A stretch of 64,000 nt of DNA from contig JBBELK010001244.1 in the NCBI GenBank assembly GCA_037783545.1, forward strand, positions 248,001 through 312,000, in the 5' to 3' direction. This document shows positions 1 to 10,500 of the stretch, piece by piece; positions within the stretch are counted from its first letter, which is position 1; the number at the start of each line of letters is the position of its first letter. The notes below the pieces were generated by a model. It saw only the letters and a program-made list of their open reading frames with translations, had not been told where the DNA came from and ran no database searches. The stretch comes from Henricia sp. BOLD:AAB3569. Its lineage: Eukaryota; Echinodermata; Asteroidea; Spinulosida; Echinasteridae. A program made the position numbers and the translations under genes.

Positions 1-115
1 TTCCCCTGAAATGGTTTTGTCTGAAGTGCTATAGTCTTTGAGAAATGAGTAAAACAATTAGTTTTCGTCTCAGATCATGAGACGAAAATTCAAATCATTT
101 CGCCCAAGTGGTTAA
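1..115. mobile_element. Partial copy of TTAA-flanked element family A
   Basis: Matches the interior of the complete copies at 28498-29100 and 35304-35739 (the ATGGTTTTGTCTGAAGTGC block, then a short ATGAGACGAAAATTCAA dyad). It lies in GBE1 intron 2 and is cut by the window edge. Confidence 0.7.
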
Positions 116-138
116 ATTATAACAAATAAAATACTTAC

Positions 139-308
139 TGAAATCCCCTCTGATATAGACAGCTTTAGCAGCGGGGGCCCATTCACGACACACAATACCG
201 CCCTCTGCTGTTCTATGCAAGCCATAATATTTGTATCCCGTCGTGAAGGAGTCCAGTCCCCCTTCGTGTTCATCAATTCGCTTCAGTAAATCCTCCAAAC
301 ATCGATAT
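139..308 (-). CDS. GBE1: GBE1 coding exon 2
   Basis: The AG acceptor is at 310-309 and the GTAAGT donor starts at 138. It encodes the conserved EHEGGLDSF...GYKYYGLHR...CREWAPAA...GDF block. The ATG-initiated reading frame that extends right to 427 continues into intron and is not the real start. Confidence 0.92.
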
Positions 309-870
309 CTGGAGAGTAGACAAGATTGTGAATCAGGACGAGCAAAGCGAACAAAAATTACGTGATGTTTTGAGTGAGAATTTAAAATGAAAAAAATACC
401 ATACACCCTCGCTAGTTGAGACTCCATGCACTAAGTCTATCGGGTTAGGCTAAGCTTAGGCCAAGTCAAGACGTTTCCTCACAAAATCTTAACATTTTCT
501 CACACCTAAATTTGGGTTTTTCATCGAAATCGAATCTACATTTACCGATGCTTGATGAGTAATTTTTAAAGAAAAAAATAATCTGATCAACTTCTCAACT
601 GACCCGATTTATTTCGATTTTTGTAAATAAAACCTTCCTCCATGATAAAACTAAGTTTTGCCACGCCCCCTTCATGCCCTTCTCTTTCGATCCCAATTAT
701 TGCACACGCGGACACACGTACATTTTCATGACGATTAAGATCTATACAGCCCTTAAAACCATCACTTACCGCCGTCTTATTTCATCTTCATGAGGTTTCA
801 AGTAGGGGTCGAGCGAAAATAACTTTTCAACATCAGGAACGGCCAAATTTCCTGCATTTTTGGAAGACAT
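139..870 (-). CDS. GBE1: 1,4-alpha-glucan (glycogen) branching enzyme, first two coding exons, gene runs off left edge
   Basis: Glycogen branching enzyme moves alpha-1,4 oligoglucan segments to alpha-1,6 positions in the cytosol. Two exons are visible. Exon 1 (770-870) starts at an ATG at 868-870 and encodes 33 residues including LFSLDPYLKPHEDEIRR, like the LLEIDPYLKPY segment of animal GBE1. Exon 2 (139-308) encodes RYRCLEDLLKRIDEHEGG, GYKYYGLHRTAEGG and CREWAPAAKAVYIRGDF, which is the start of the carbohydrate-binding module 48 region. Exon 1 ends CG|GTAAGT and exon 2 begins AG|A, so the codon phase is kept. Exon 2 ends at a GTAAGT donor at 138. The amylase-like catalytic barrel lies beyond the window. 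The N-terminus is shorter than in human GBE1. The gene is co-oriented with KIF3B, about 3.6 kb downstream of the KIF3B stop. I am confident of the family; the exact ATG is inferred. Confidence 0.9.
309..769 (-). other. GBE1 intron 1
   Basis: This is a GT-AG intron of 461 bp. I see no repeat or further coding signal in it. Confidence 0.7.
770..870 (-). CDS. GBE1: GBE1 coding exon 1 (start codon)
   Basis: Encodes residues 1-33 plus two bases. The ATG is at 870-868 and the GTAAGT donor is at 769-764. The DPYLKP motif identifies the family. Confidence 0.85.
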
Positions 871-1061
871 CGCTACTCGAAAATCGTCAACTTTGAGATA
901 TTTCTGGCCAGCACGTGGTTAAAACTAAAAGAGGTACATGTAGATGAAGTACGTCATGAATGCATAAAACATTACAAGCATAAATAAGCGCGTTAAGCTA
1001 CTTATTATTCATGTCGTTGTTATCACGTGATTCTTCCCAGTGTTTCCTTCAAGCCACATCT

Positions 1062-1200
1062 TTTCTACATATAGGGCGCCCTCTCTCGCCGATTTTTGTC
1101 TGGCATGCAGCACGCCCTCTTCCGGCAGTCTCGTCTGGCGTATAGGGCGCCCTCTTGCGCCAGTCCCGTATGGCGTGTAGGGCGCCCTCTAACATCGTTT
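1062..1200. repeat. Short tandem repeat with GGGCGCCCTCT core
   Basis: Roughly three to four diverged units of about 40-50 bp share a (A/T)GGGCGCCCTCT core and a GTCTGGCG-like segment. It lies between the GBE1 start and the KIF3B 3' end and has no coding signal. Confidence 0.6.
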
Positions 1201-1671
1201 TTTGTCTAGTGACAAAAACAAAACATCCTATTTTAATACAAAAAACCGAGAACAAAATCACAGTAAAAATAAAACACTTGCACACAGGCTTTTCATTTCG
1301 TTTCCATCATAAATAATTTATTGAATTTTCTCAATCAAAATTGCAAACAAGCTAAATTAATAGGCAAATGCTGGCACGATTTTGATATCCGACAAAAAGG
1401 GAAACGGGTACAATTTCCAAGAGAAAATCTACAACTGAATTGACCAATCAAATTTTGCTTTTTGGAAACCTCTCTCTAATTGGTCACATACCGACCAATC
1501 ACAGCACTCCTTAAAACCCAAATCTTGCACAAGAAGCATGAGATTTATGTAACCATGGCAACCTCATCTATTGAAATTATTATTCACTAAAAATACAAAA
1601 AAAAACTTTGCACACACACACGAGAAAATTATAAGTACAGCCTACGCATAAAAACAAGTTTGCACTGTGAC

Positions 1672-1890
1672 CCTGGGTTGGAGTCGAGTCCATCACAAGT
1701 CTATCCAGAGCCGATAAAATCACAAGTCCGTGACAAGTCCCGCACAAGTCTGTCACAAGTCCAGTAACAAGAAGCAAAGGATGAACACGCACAAAAGAAT
1801 GCCTTTGTTCGAGTTTATTTGAATAGCTTGTGACTTGAATTAAGACCCAGGGACTTGTGAAGGCTTGCGATAGACTCGACTACAACTCTG
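1672..1890. mobile_element. Inverted-repeat element family D (GAGTCCATCACAAGTC termini)
   Basis: This is a non-coding element of about 220 bp. One end reads GAGTCGAGTCCATCACAAGTC and the other ends in AGACTCGACTACAACTCTG. Related copies lie at 13129-13341, 18133-18355, 47495-47900 (interrupted) and 49375-49505. The interior is a chain of diverged GACTTGTGA/TCACAAGTC blocks. Confidence 0.75.
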
Positions 1891-2194
1891 GCGCGTACAA
1901 ACAGAATGAAAGCATCAGAACGCAAAATCTATGAGAAATAACTTTGGTGGAATTCTTAAAATACTCAACACAAAATGTACACTCCATATATACAGATTAT
2001 TTGCATGTACATTTAAAGACTATTTTTGGATATGTACAAAAAGTTATGAGATACATTTGGTGATTATATATGCATATTATACACATCGATTTAATAGTGT
2101 TTATTTACTTTGCACAATAATATAGTATGCACACTGAGGCCAGCCCATCCTCAATTAGGTCGACAACCCAACAAATGTGTTTTTGAGAGCAATT

Positions 2195-2890
2195 TAAGCC
2201 TAGCGTACATCGACCTTGCAACTGGAAGCAACTCAACTGATCAGTTAATTGCTGTCGATGCGTGCTGACGATGCGTGTTATCGACAGCAACTGATTAGTT
2301 GCGCAACTAGCGGCAACTGGGAGCATTCAGCCATGTCTACATTTCCAGAGCGCGCACATCGACACGGCAACTCGGTAAAGCTTAGAGTACATTGACCTTG
2401 CATCTGGAAGCAACTGTTGCTTGCAGTTGATGTCGATGTGTGCGTAGCGCGCTCATCGACAGCAACTGATTAGTTGTGCAACTAGCGGCAACTGGGAGCA
2501 TCCAGTCATGTCTACATATCCAGACCGCGCACATCGACACGGCAACTCGGTAAAGCCTAGAGTACATCGACCTTGCATCTGGAAGCAACTGTTGCTTGCA
2601 GTTGCTGTCGATGTGTGCGCACGTGATCAGATGCACACGTGCAACTGACAGCAACTAGTTGCAAGGAAGCGTACATCGACGCAACTGACCGCAACTGGGT
2701 ACAACTAGTTGCCAGAAAGTAGAACATGAGCAACTCGCGGCAAATGGGATTTCTCCAGTTGCCGGTAGTTGCAAGTGCGCGTACATCGACCTTTTTAAGC
2801 TGTTGCTCCCAGTTGCCGGGAGTTGCTTGTAGTTGCCGGAAACACCAGTTGCCACTGGTTGCTTCCAGTTGCAAGGTCGATGTACGCTAG
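2195..2890. repeat. Complex tandem and inverted repeat with GTACATCGACCTTGCA units
   Basis: A unit of about 180 bp (TAGAGTACATCGACCTTGCA, GGAAGCAACTGTTGC, GTCGATGTGTGCG, CATCGACAGCAACTGATTAG) is repeated from about 2200 to 2640. It is followed by shorter CAACTG/CAGTTG-rich dyads up to 2890. The same GCGTACATCGACCTTGCA phrase recurs at 59440-59850. No coding frame persists across it. Confidence 0.7.
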
Positions 2891-3139
2891 CAGGATTCTC
2901 CCAGAAACAGGAAATCCCACATTTCATTGCTGCGGGAATCACTTTGTTCAAACAGGTCCTCTTGGACCTGGAGGAAATCACTAAAGCAGAACGGTCTTGA
3001 AAGCGATTCCAAAGTGATTGGTCAATCGGTGCCTTGTTATCCACAAGTATTCAATAAACTTCTGTTCTGATCAAGAATTAATATTCAAAAATTGTTTTCT
3101 TTTTGGATGAGATAATTAAAATTTGCTATGGAACAAGAA

Positions 3140-3372
3140 AGGACTTTTGACGCAGTCAAAATAGTAACGGTCTGTATACCGGGAAACGATACACCGTTGC
3201 ACGGTTTTGAGTGAGCAAGCAAACGGTTCAGCTGGTCTAGCCAAACGGTAGATAATTGGCAGTGTTTACCCCACCCGTGTTCGCTGAACAAACGGTTTTC
3301 TGCCGACATACAAACGGTTCCAAGAGGGATTACCTCGAACCGTTTACCGGTATACAGACCGTTTGCATTTTG
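3140..3372. mobile_element. Foldback element with AACGGTCTGTATACCGG termini
   Basis: The left end reads AAAATAGTAACGGTCTGTATACCGG and the right end is its near-complement, ACCGGTATACAGACCGTTTGCATTTTG. The interior carries several ACGGTT/AACCGT motifs. It is non-coding. Confidence 0.65.
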
Positions 3373-3539
3373 ACCTCGCGCCTTACATTCACATGTATTT
3401 ATGGAATTAAATAAATTCTTTAAATAGTTGTTGCGTTTCGGTACATTTCTGTACAACGGTGGACGTTTTCGACATATTGCAAAAGCATAACATACATTTT
3501 GATATTAATTATAATGCTGTATACTGACTGAATGGGTGG

Positions 3540-3745
3540 ATTATAAACTCCTCAAAAAAGTTTGTTAAGTCAAGTTTGACTGACGATTTCTCTCTTGTTA
3601 CTAAATCATTTCCCTTGAATTTGGTATAATTGGAAAGCCCTGTTATTCTTCTTTACAGTGATGTGTCATTTGTTATGATTAATCGATTGGGGAATGTGCA
3701 GTATAGCGGAATACAGGGGTGGGTGGAAAGTAAAATGTTACAATA
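3540..3745. mobile_element. Half copy of foldback family K
   Basis: Matches one arm of the full foldback at 26219-26690 (AGTCAAGTTTGACTGACGATTTCTC through GCGGAATACAGGGGTGGGT). The second arm is missing. Confidence 0.7.
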
Positions 3746-3785
3746 GAAACAAACAAGTTTGTATGGGTTTTTTTTTTAAAACATT

Positions 3786-4292
3786 CGATGCTCTACCAGC
3801 TGAGCTATGCGGCACAGTGGTATACTTCCTCAGGTTTCCCCCAAGACCTCGACACACCAGAAAGATGCTCTACCAGCTGAGCTATGAGGCACAGTGGTAT
3901 ACTCCCTCAGGTTTCCCCCAAGACCTCTGACACACCAGGAAGATGCTCTACCAGCTGAGCTATGAGGCACAGTGGTATACTCCTTCAGGTTTTTCCCAAG
4001 ACCTCTGACACACCAGGCAGATGCTCTACCAGCTGAGCTATGAGGCACAGTGGTATACTCCCTCAGGTTTCCCCCAAGACCTCTGACACACCAGGCAGAT
4101 GCTCTACCAGCCGAGCTATGAGGCACAGTGGTATACTACCTCAGGTTTTCCCCAAGACCACTGACACACCAGGCAGATGCTCTTCCAGCTGAGCTATGAG
4201 GCACAGTGGTATACTCCCTCAGGTTTCCCCAAGACCTCTGACACACCAGGCAGATGCTCTACAAGCTGAGCTATGAGGCACAGTGGTATACT
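3786..4292 (-). repeat. tRNA-derived 78-bp tandem array 1 (about 7 units)
   Basis: Seven head-to-tail units. On the minus strand each reads GCCTCATAGCTCAGCTGGTAGAGC (tRNA 5' half with A-box) followed by GGGGAAACCTGAGGGAGTATACCACTGT. The internal promoter B-box is absent. It lies just 3' of the KIF3B polyadenylation signal. Long open frames here come from repeat periodicity, not from genes. Confidence 0.9.
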
Positions 4293-4400
4293 GATTTGTC
4301 ACTGATATTTATTAACTGAAACTTAAAAATCTGTAGAGATATGGTTATTTCAAGTCACTTGATTTAAAATTTTGAAACTGTGGTTATGTTATTTTGAATA

Positions 4401-4406
4401 TTTATT
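4401..4406 (-). terminator. Candidate KIF3B polyadenylation signal
   Basis: AATAAA on the minus strand, about 60 bases after the KIF3B stop codon. It is the first such hexamer downstream. Confidence 0.5.
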
Positions 4407-4465
4407 AAATATTGAAAATCGTTGAATACTAGAGCGCAAAAGTGTTTTAATGAGGTGGGTTTACT

Positions 4466-4562
4466 CTACTTTGATATAAGCCCTCTGGCCGATGGATAGA
4501 GTTGCGAGTTCCCCCCTGTTTTTCTCGGAGCTGACGATATCGCTGATGATACGGGTTTGCTT
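4466..4562 (-). CDS. KIF3B: KIF3B last exon, residues 702-733 and stop
   Basis: Found by phase and by its ending: [20 protein letters not shown] then [11 protein letters not shown] and TAG (4468-4466). The acceptor is CTGACAG at 4563. Confidence 0.9.
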
Positions 4563-7500
4563 CTGTCAGACAAAAATTAAATTGTTTGGAATTAGCTTAA
4601 ATTTTAGTATCTTATTGTGTATTATCTTGACACTTTGTTTTTTTCTTCAAATTTATACAGGTTTGTTTTACCTATTAGAAAATTGTAGAACGATGTTCTA
4701 TGTTGATATTGTTGGAGTTTTTATAAAGCCCGGCGCAAACGGGAGGTAAAAAACATGAAACAAAAGTTTTCTCGTGACTTTGACACTCGTCTTGCGTTAT
4801 CCCAAAACAGAAAACACCGTTTCGCGAAACAGACGGTGCTTGTTCGGCGAAACATGTTTTCATCGAAACAGATGTTTCGGTCTACCGTCTACGATACTTG
4901 TTTCGATACTGGAGAAACGATGACCAATCATCGATCGTATTCCGGATCACGCGGTATCAAGATATTACGTGACTGTACTGCGTTACTGTATCCGTTTCGG
5001 TGGCATTTTTGTTTCGATGTGTGGCATTGTTTCCGTTTGCAGGATGGATACACTGAAATGCGAAACGTACGGTAAACAAATTTGTTTCGTGTTTTTTTCA
5101 TCCCATTTGCGCCGAGCTGAAGGGGCTGTCAAACATTTTCAAAGTTCTACAGAGCGTAGTATTTTTCAAGACCCCCTCCCTCCCCCCGGCCCGAAATACT
5201 ACTTAACTTTTTCGTCACTACCATGAAATGTCAACATTATACAGTGCATGTAAAGTCCTACACGGCCCTCGACCCCCCTCCCCACTTCCTACGTTCTGTC
5301 GAACCGTGAAAATGTTAACTTTTGTGTAGACAAATTTGCAGTTCTCACCTTGTTTTGATTTTGTCTTTCTTTAACTTTGTTTTTGCTCTTCCGCCCGAAA
5401 GGGAAGGTCTGGAAAAAAAGAAACAAAACATTAGCAACGGTAACAAACGCCACATTATTTTTTTCCCGTGTAAAATGATACCTTTGTGGGAGAAATTGGC
5501 AACTGAAGATGCTTTTTAAAAAAATTGTCTGCAGACAACTTTTTAACCATTCATTTAACACAAAAACCATGCATGGATTTTTCAGGTTTTCTGAAGTATC
5601 ACTGCATCTATGTGGCTGAAATTTCTACAAGGCAGTTTATCAACATTATTCTTTAGTTATGTAATGCTGTTCCTGTTTTTAAACGTTTTCCGATCATGTA
5701 ATCTGTCTTTAAATAAATTGAAATTGTGCCACGATACTTACTGAACTTCTAAATTTAAATCGTCTTCGTCCTGTAACGCTGCGTCGAGAGCCGCTTGTAC
5801 CCTGGGCGCAACGCTCGGACCTTCGTATTCCCTCGTGGTACGATTGGGCATGTCTAGCTCAACTTGCAGAATATTCTCAGCCTATAAATTAAGACGGTAA
5901 AATAACAACAAATTATGAAATTGACACTAGGCAGATGCTCAACCAGCTGAGCTATGAGGCACAGTGGTATACTCCATCAGGTTCCCCCCGCCAAGAGCTC
6001 TGACACACCGGGCAGGTGCCCTACCAGCTGAGCTATGAGGCACAGTGGTATACTTCCTCAGGTTTTCCCAAGATCTCTAACACACCGGGTAGATGCTCTA
6101 CCAGCTGAGCTATGGGGCACAGGTTTTCCCCAAGACCTCCGACACACTGGGTGTATGCTCTACCAGCTGAGCTATTAAGCACAGTGGTATACTCCCTCAG
6201 GTTTTCCCCAAGACCTCTGACACACCAGGCAGATGCTCTACCAGCTGAGCTATGAGGCACAGTGGTATACTTTCTCAGGTTTCCCTAAGATCCCAACTTT
6301 TCTTTCGTTGTTGCAAAAATCTTAAGAGGAAAAACAAACAGCAAAGCGCCATACATACCTTATACCTTGGGTTCCCCCCAACCTGAGCCGCCATCCTGGC
6401 AAAATCAGCGATGGGTCTGCGGTTGCCAACAGCTGAAACGGGTCGTTTGGCCATTTGGGTGGGTCTGAAAATATAGTCGGGGGGGAAAAACACAAATTAA
6501 GTTCAGTTCGTCAATTTTAGAAATTTAGATGTTGGAAATGCGTCTCTAAGCAACTGTTCCCACTCATTTTTGCAACAAAAGTTGCATTTTTAGGATTTTT
6601 TTTTATTTGCGATAAAATTATTTTGCGATATGTGCATATGACCATAATTTTATAATAAAGGAAGACATGTTTTTGCAACTAAAGGGGCGTTGCGCTTACC
6701 GCATTGCAAGAGCTCCAAATCGCCGATCTTTCCAAAATAGAAAATTCTACTCCGGTAACTTGTGGCTTCTCTGATACCTCATTAGCTGCGTGTTGGAAAG
6801 GTCAGCGCACCGCGGCCAAAGTTTTGCGTGTTGCGACCGGCTGCGCACAAGCGGAAAACTATCTTCTGTACAAACCAATAACCCAGACGTGCGCAAAGCC
6901 ATTTTTCCGCGATAGTGTGAACGCCCCTTAAAGGCACAGGCTCGTCAGCAATGCGCGCGCAATTCGTGGTTCCATGCTTTTGCTACGGAGCCGCGTATTT
7001 CGTTGTACAATGGCGCGCGCATTGCTGACGAGCCTGTGCCTTTAAATTCAACGAGAACATGTGTGATGTCTCGACAATTGAACATAATATTTATCTGAAA
7101 GATTTCCAAAGGAAAGGCACACAAAGTTTTTGAAGACAGAGATTTCAACATGCACTGTAAAATGTTGATAAGTAGTATTTTGGGGGGAGGGATGGAGCGT
7201 CTTGAAAAATACTACGCTCTGTAGAACTGTGAAAATGTTGCCAATTTTTGACGGCGTTTTAGTACAAATGAATGAAAGTCTTACCCTTCCGATCTTGCAA
7301 GTGGTTTTAAGACCCATTGGTCGGTGTCTTCATCATAGTCGGATCGGTTTAGAATCTTCGTCTTCTCCTCGTGTGGAATAAAGTTCTCTATTATGAGCAT
7401 TCTGTGGGTGAAATAACGCAACTTGGGATCAGTGGGAAAGCGGTTAAGAGTTTGGGCTGGGTTGAAATTGTGGAATTATTTTTTTTGATTTTATCAAACT

Positions 7501-10500
7501 TGGGATGAGAGAAAAAACGTAAGGCCTTATCGGGATTCAAACCCGAGACCTCCGACTCACTAGGCAGATGCTCTACCAGCTGAGCTATGAGGCACAGTGG
7601 TATACTCCCTCAGGTTTTTCCCAAGACCTCTGACACACCGGGCAGATGCTCTACCAGCTAAGCTATGAGGCACAGTGGTATACTCCCTCAGGTTTTCCCC
7701 AAGACCTCTGACACACCGGGCAGATGCTCTACCAGCTAAGCTATGAGGCACAGTGGTATACTCCCTCAGGTTTTTCCCAAGACCTCTGACACACCGGGCA
7801 GATGCTCTACCAGCTAAGCTATGAGGCACAGTGGTATACTCCCTCAGGTTTTCCCCAAGACCTCTCACACACCGGGCAGATGCTCTACCAGCTGAGCTAT
7901 GAGGCACAGTGGTATACACCCTCAGGTTTTCCCAAGACCTCTGACACACCAGGCAGATGCTCTACCAGCTGAGCTATGAGGCACAGTGGTATACACCCTC
8001 AGGTTTTCCCAAGACCTCTGACACACCAGGCAGATGCTCTACCAGCTGAGCTATGAGGCACAGTGGTATACTCCCTAAGGTTTTTCCCAAGACCTCTGAC
8101 ACACCAGGCAGATGCTCTACCAGCTGAGCTATGAGGCACAGTGGTATACTCCCTCAGGTTTTTCTCAAGACCTCTGACACACCGGGCAGATGCTCTACCA
8201 GCAGAGCTATAAGGCACAGTGGTATACTCCCTAAGGTTTTTCCCAAGACCTCTGACACACCAGGCAGATGCTCTACCAGCTGAGCTATGAGGCACAGTGG
8301 TATACTCCCTCAGGTTTCCCCAAGACCTCTGACACACCAGGCAGATGCTCTACTAGCTGAGCTATGAGGCACAGTGGTATACACCCTCAGGTTTTCCCCA
8401 AGACCTCCGACACACCAGGCAGATGCTCTACTAGCTGAGCTATAAGGCACCGTGGTATACTCCCTCAGGTTTCCCCCATGGACCCAATTCTTCTCTCAGT
8501 GTTGGAAGCAGTTTATCAAACACAATAATAATGAAATTAATCAGTATTTCATACTTCAGCTTAAGGTCTCTTGTCAACTCGTTCTGCGTTTGTTCCAATT
8601 CTTGTCGTTCTTTCGCATGTTCTTCTTGGAGGTCTTGTATGTCACATTTCGTCGCTTGTAGTTTGGCAAACAGCTACAAAACAGGTTACAAATACTCAAC
8701 GTCATACACAATACCGAAAATGTGCTTAACGATGACCATTTTTATACGAGTCTTTCCATAAAAACAGGAGCCAAAGTGTGACATTTTTATGCATTTGTAA
8801 AAATTCTGTATATGATTAGACAATTGTATCTGCACGACAGACACACCTTGTCACAGGAATAGGCGACCTTCTTGACCTTACCTTCTTAAGTTTCCTGGTC
8901 TTGATATCAACTTCTTGTTGTAGTGACGTAAACGTCTTGGCCATTTCTTCAGTGTTTTCTTCTTTTTCTTCAAGTTTTTGTTGCATTTCTCTCTCGATTC
9001 GCTGAAACAAATTCAACCAAGCAAACATTTCGGTTTCGATTAAAAGCAGTATACATCATTGGTAATCTCGAAAATCAGAAATGTTCACAGATTTACGCCT
9101 AACCTACACAATATAAACATGATGACCATAGAAAACTTCCCCTGAAATGGTTTTGTCTGAAGTGCTATAGTCTTTGAGAAATGAGTAAAACAATTAGTTT
9201 TCGTCTCATGAGACAAAAATTCAGTTTGCCCCAAAACCATTTCGCCCAAGTGTAATTTCGCCTTAAAACCATTTCGTCCCCCAAATCACTCCGTCCAAAC
9301 ACTACATCGCCCAAACGCCACTTCGCACAAAAACCAATTCCTGTTTTCTTCCCATGGATAGTATTTTGGGGAGGTATTTTATATGATTGTTAAGTTAAAA
9401 CTAAATAATTTTTTTTTAAAAATCTGGTCACGCTCCTTTAATCTTTAAAATCTTGTCATCCTACCTTTTTCTCGGCAAGCTCCAGCCTTCTTTGTTCCAG
9501 CTGTCTTTCTTGGTCGTCCGTATGATCCATGATACTCTTCCCACCCATTAAGAGTTTGCTCTCCATAGCCTTAATCTTTGTCTCCAGAGCATCTCGAGCA
9601 TCTTGCTGTTTCTTAAGGAGCACCTGTCGGGTCTGTAGCTCCTGCAGAAATTTCTCCTTTTCCTAGAATGCAAAAGGGGATGTGTCACAATCTGCGCATG
9701 CGTAGCAAAACTTGAAAAAGTTGGCTTAATTTTTTCAAGTTTCGTCTCTCATATCTTGTTCAATCGTGGCCATCCTTTGTAATACATCAGTAATTCAGAC
9801 TATGGTGTAGTTTAAGTGTCCGGTTGTTATCCCGAATGCATTATTTCCTTTCGAACTTGCACTGTTTGCCGTAAAAACTAATGCGGTTACTAGGTACGTT
9901 CGCCATGTAGTGAGGTGCCATCCAGTGCATGAACTATGCATTTATGTTGTTAAATCGAACAGCGCACTTCCATGACGCGTGCAACGTGCCACCTTACAAT
10001 AAACACGCAAATAACCAAAGAGATCGTCAAACGTCTAATTGCCCACGCGCATGCAAATGTACGCGGTACGTAAAAATATCAGAAAGATTACCATGACACA
10101 GCCTCTTTCAAAATGTAACCTTGTTTTTCTTGGAAGTTGTCACAATAAAATTTGCCAAAAGCCAAATAAATCATCAGGAACTTTTAGGTTTTTCACTCAT
10201 TCTCGTATGTACCTAATTCTCTTCCATCAAGTAACATGAGTCACACCATGTAACATGTGTCACGTCATGTAACTTGAGTTACACCATGTAACACAAGTCA
10301 CACCACATAATATGAGTAATGCATGTAACACACCACATAACAAGTGTCACGTCTAGTAACAAATGTTACACCACGTAACAAGTGTCACACAATGTAACAC
10401 GTGTCACACAATGTAACATGAGTCACATACCTCAGCAATCATGTTCTTGTTGGCCAAAATGGCCTCCTTTTCTGCCTCCAGTTTTTCCTGAGCTTGTTTA

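Noticed and set aside
2382..3044. Minus-strand frames of 90-129 residues
   Set aside because: They run through diverged GCAACTG/CAGTTGC repeats and have repeat-like composition, with no family signal.
7560..8337. Long open frames of about 110-130 residues ([23 protein letters not shown] repeats) on the minus strand, also at 3830, 6033, 11565 and 30448
   Set aside because: They follow the 78-bp period, a multiple of three, of the tRNA-derived array, so an open frame persists by arithmetic. The translation is the tRNA A-box read as protein.
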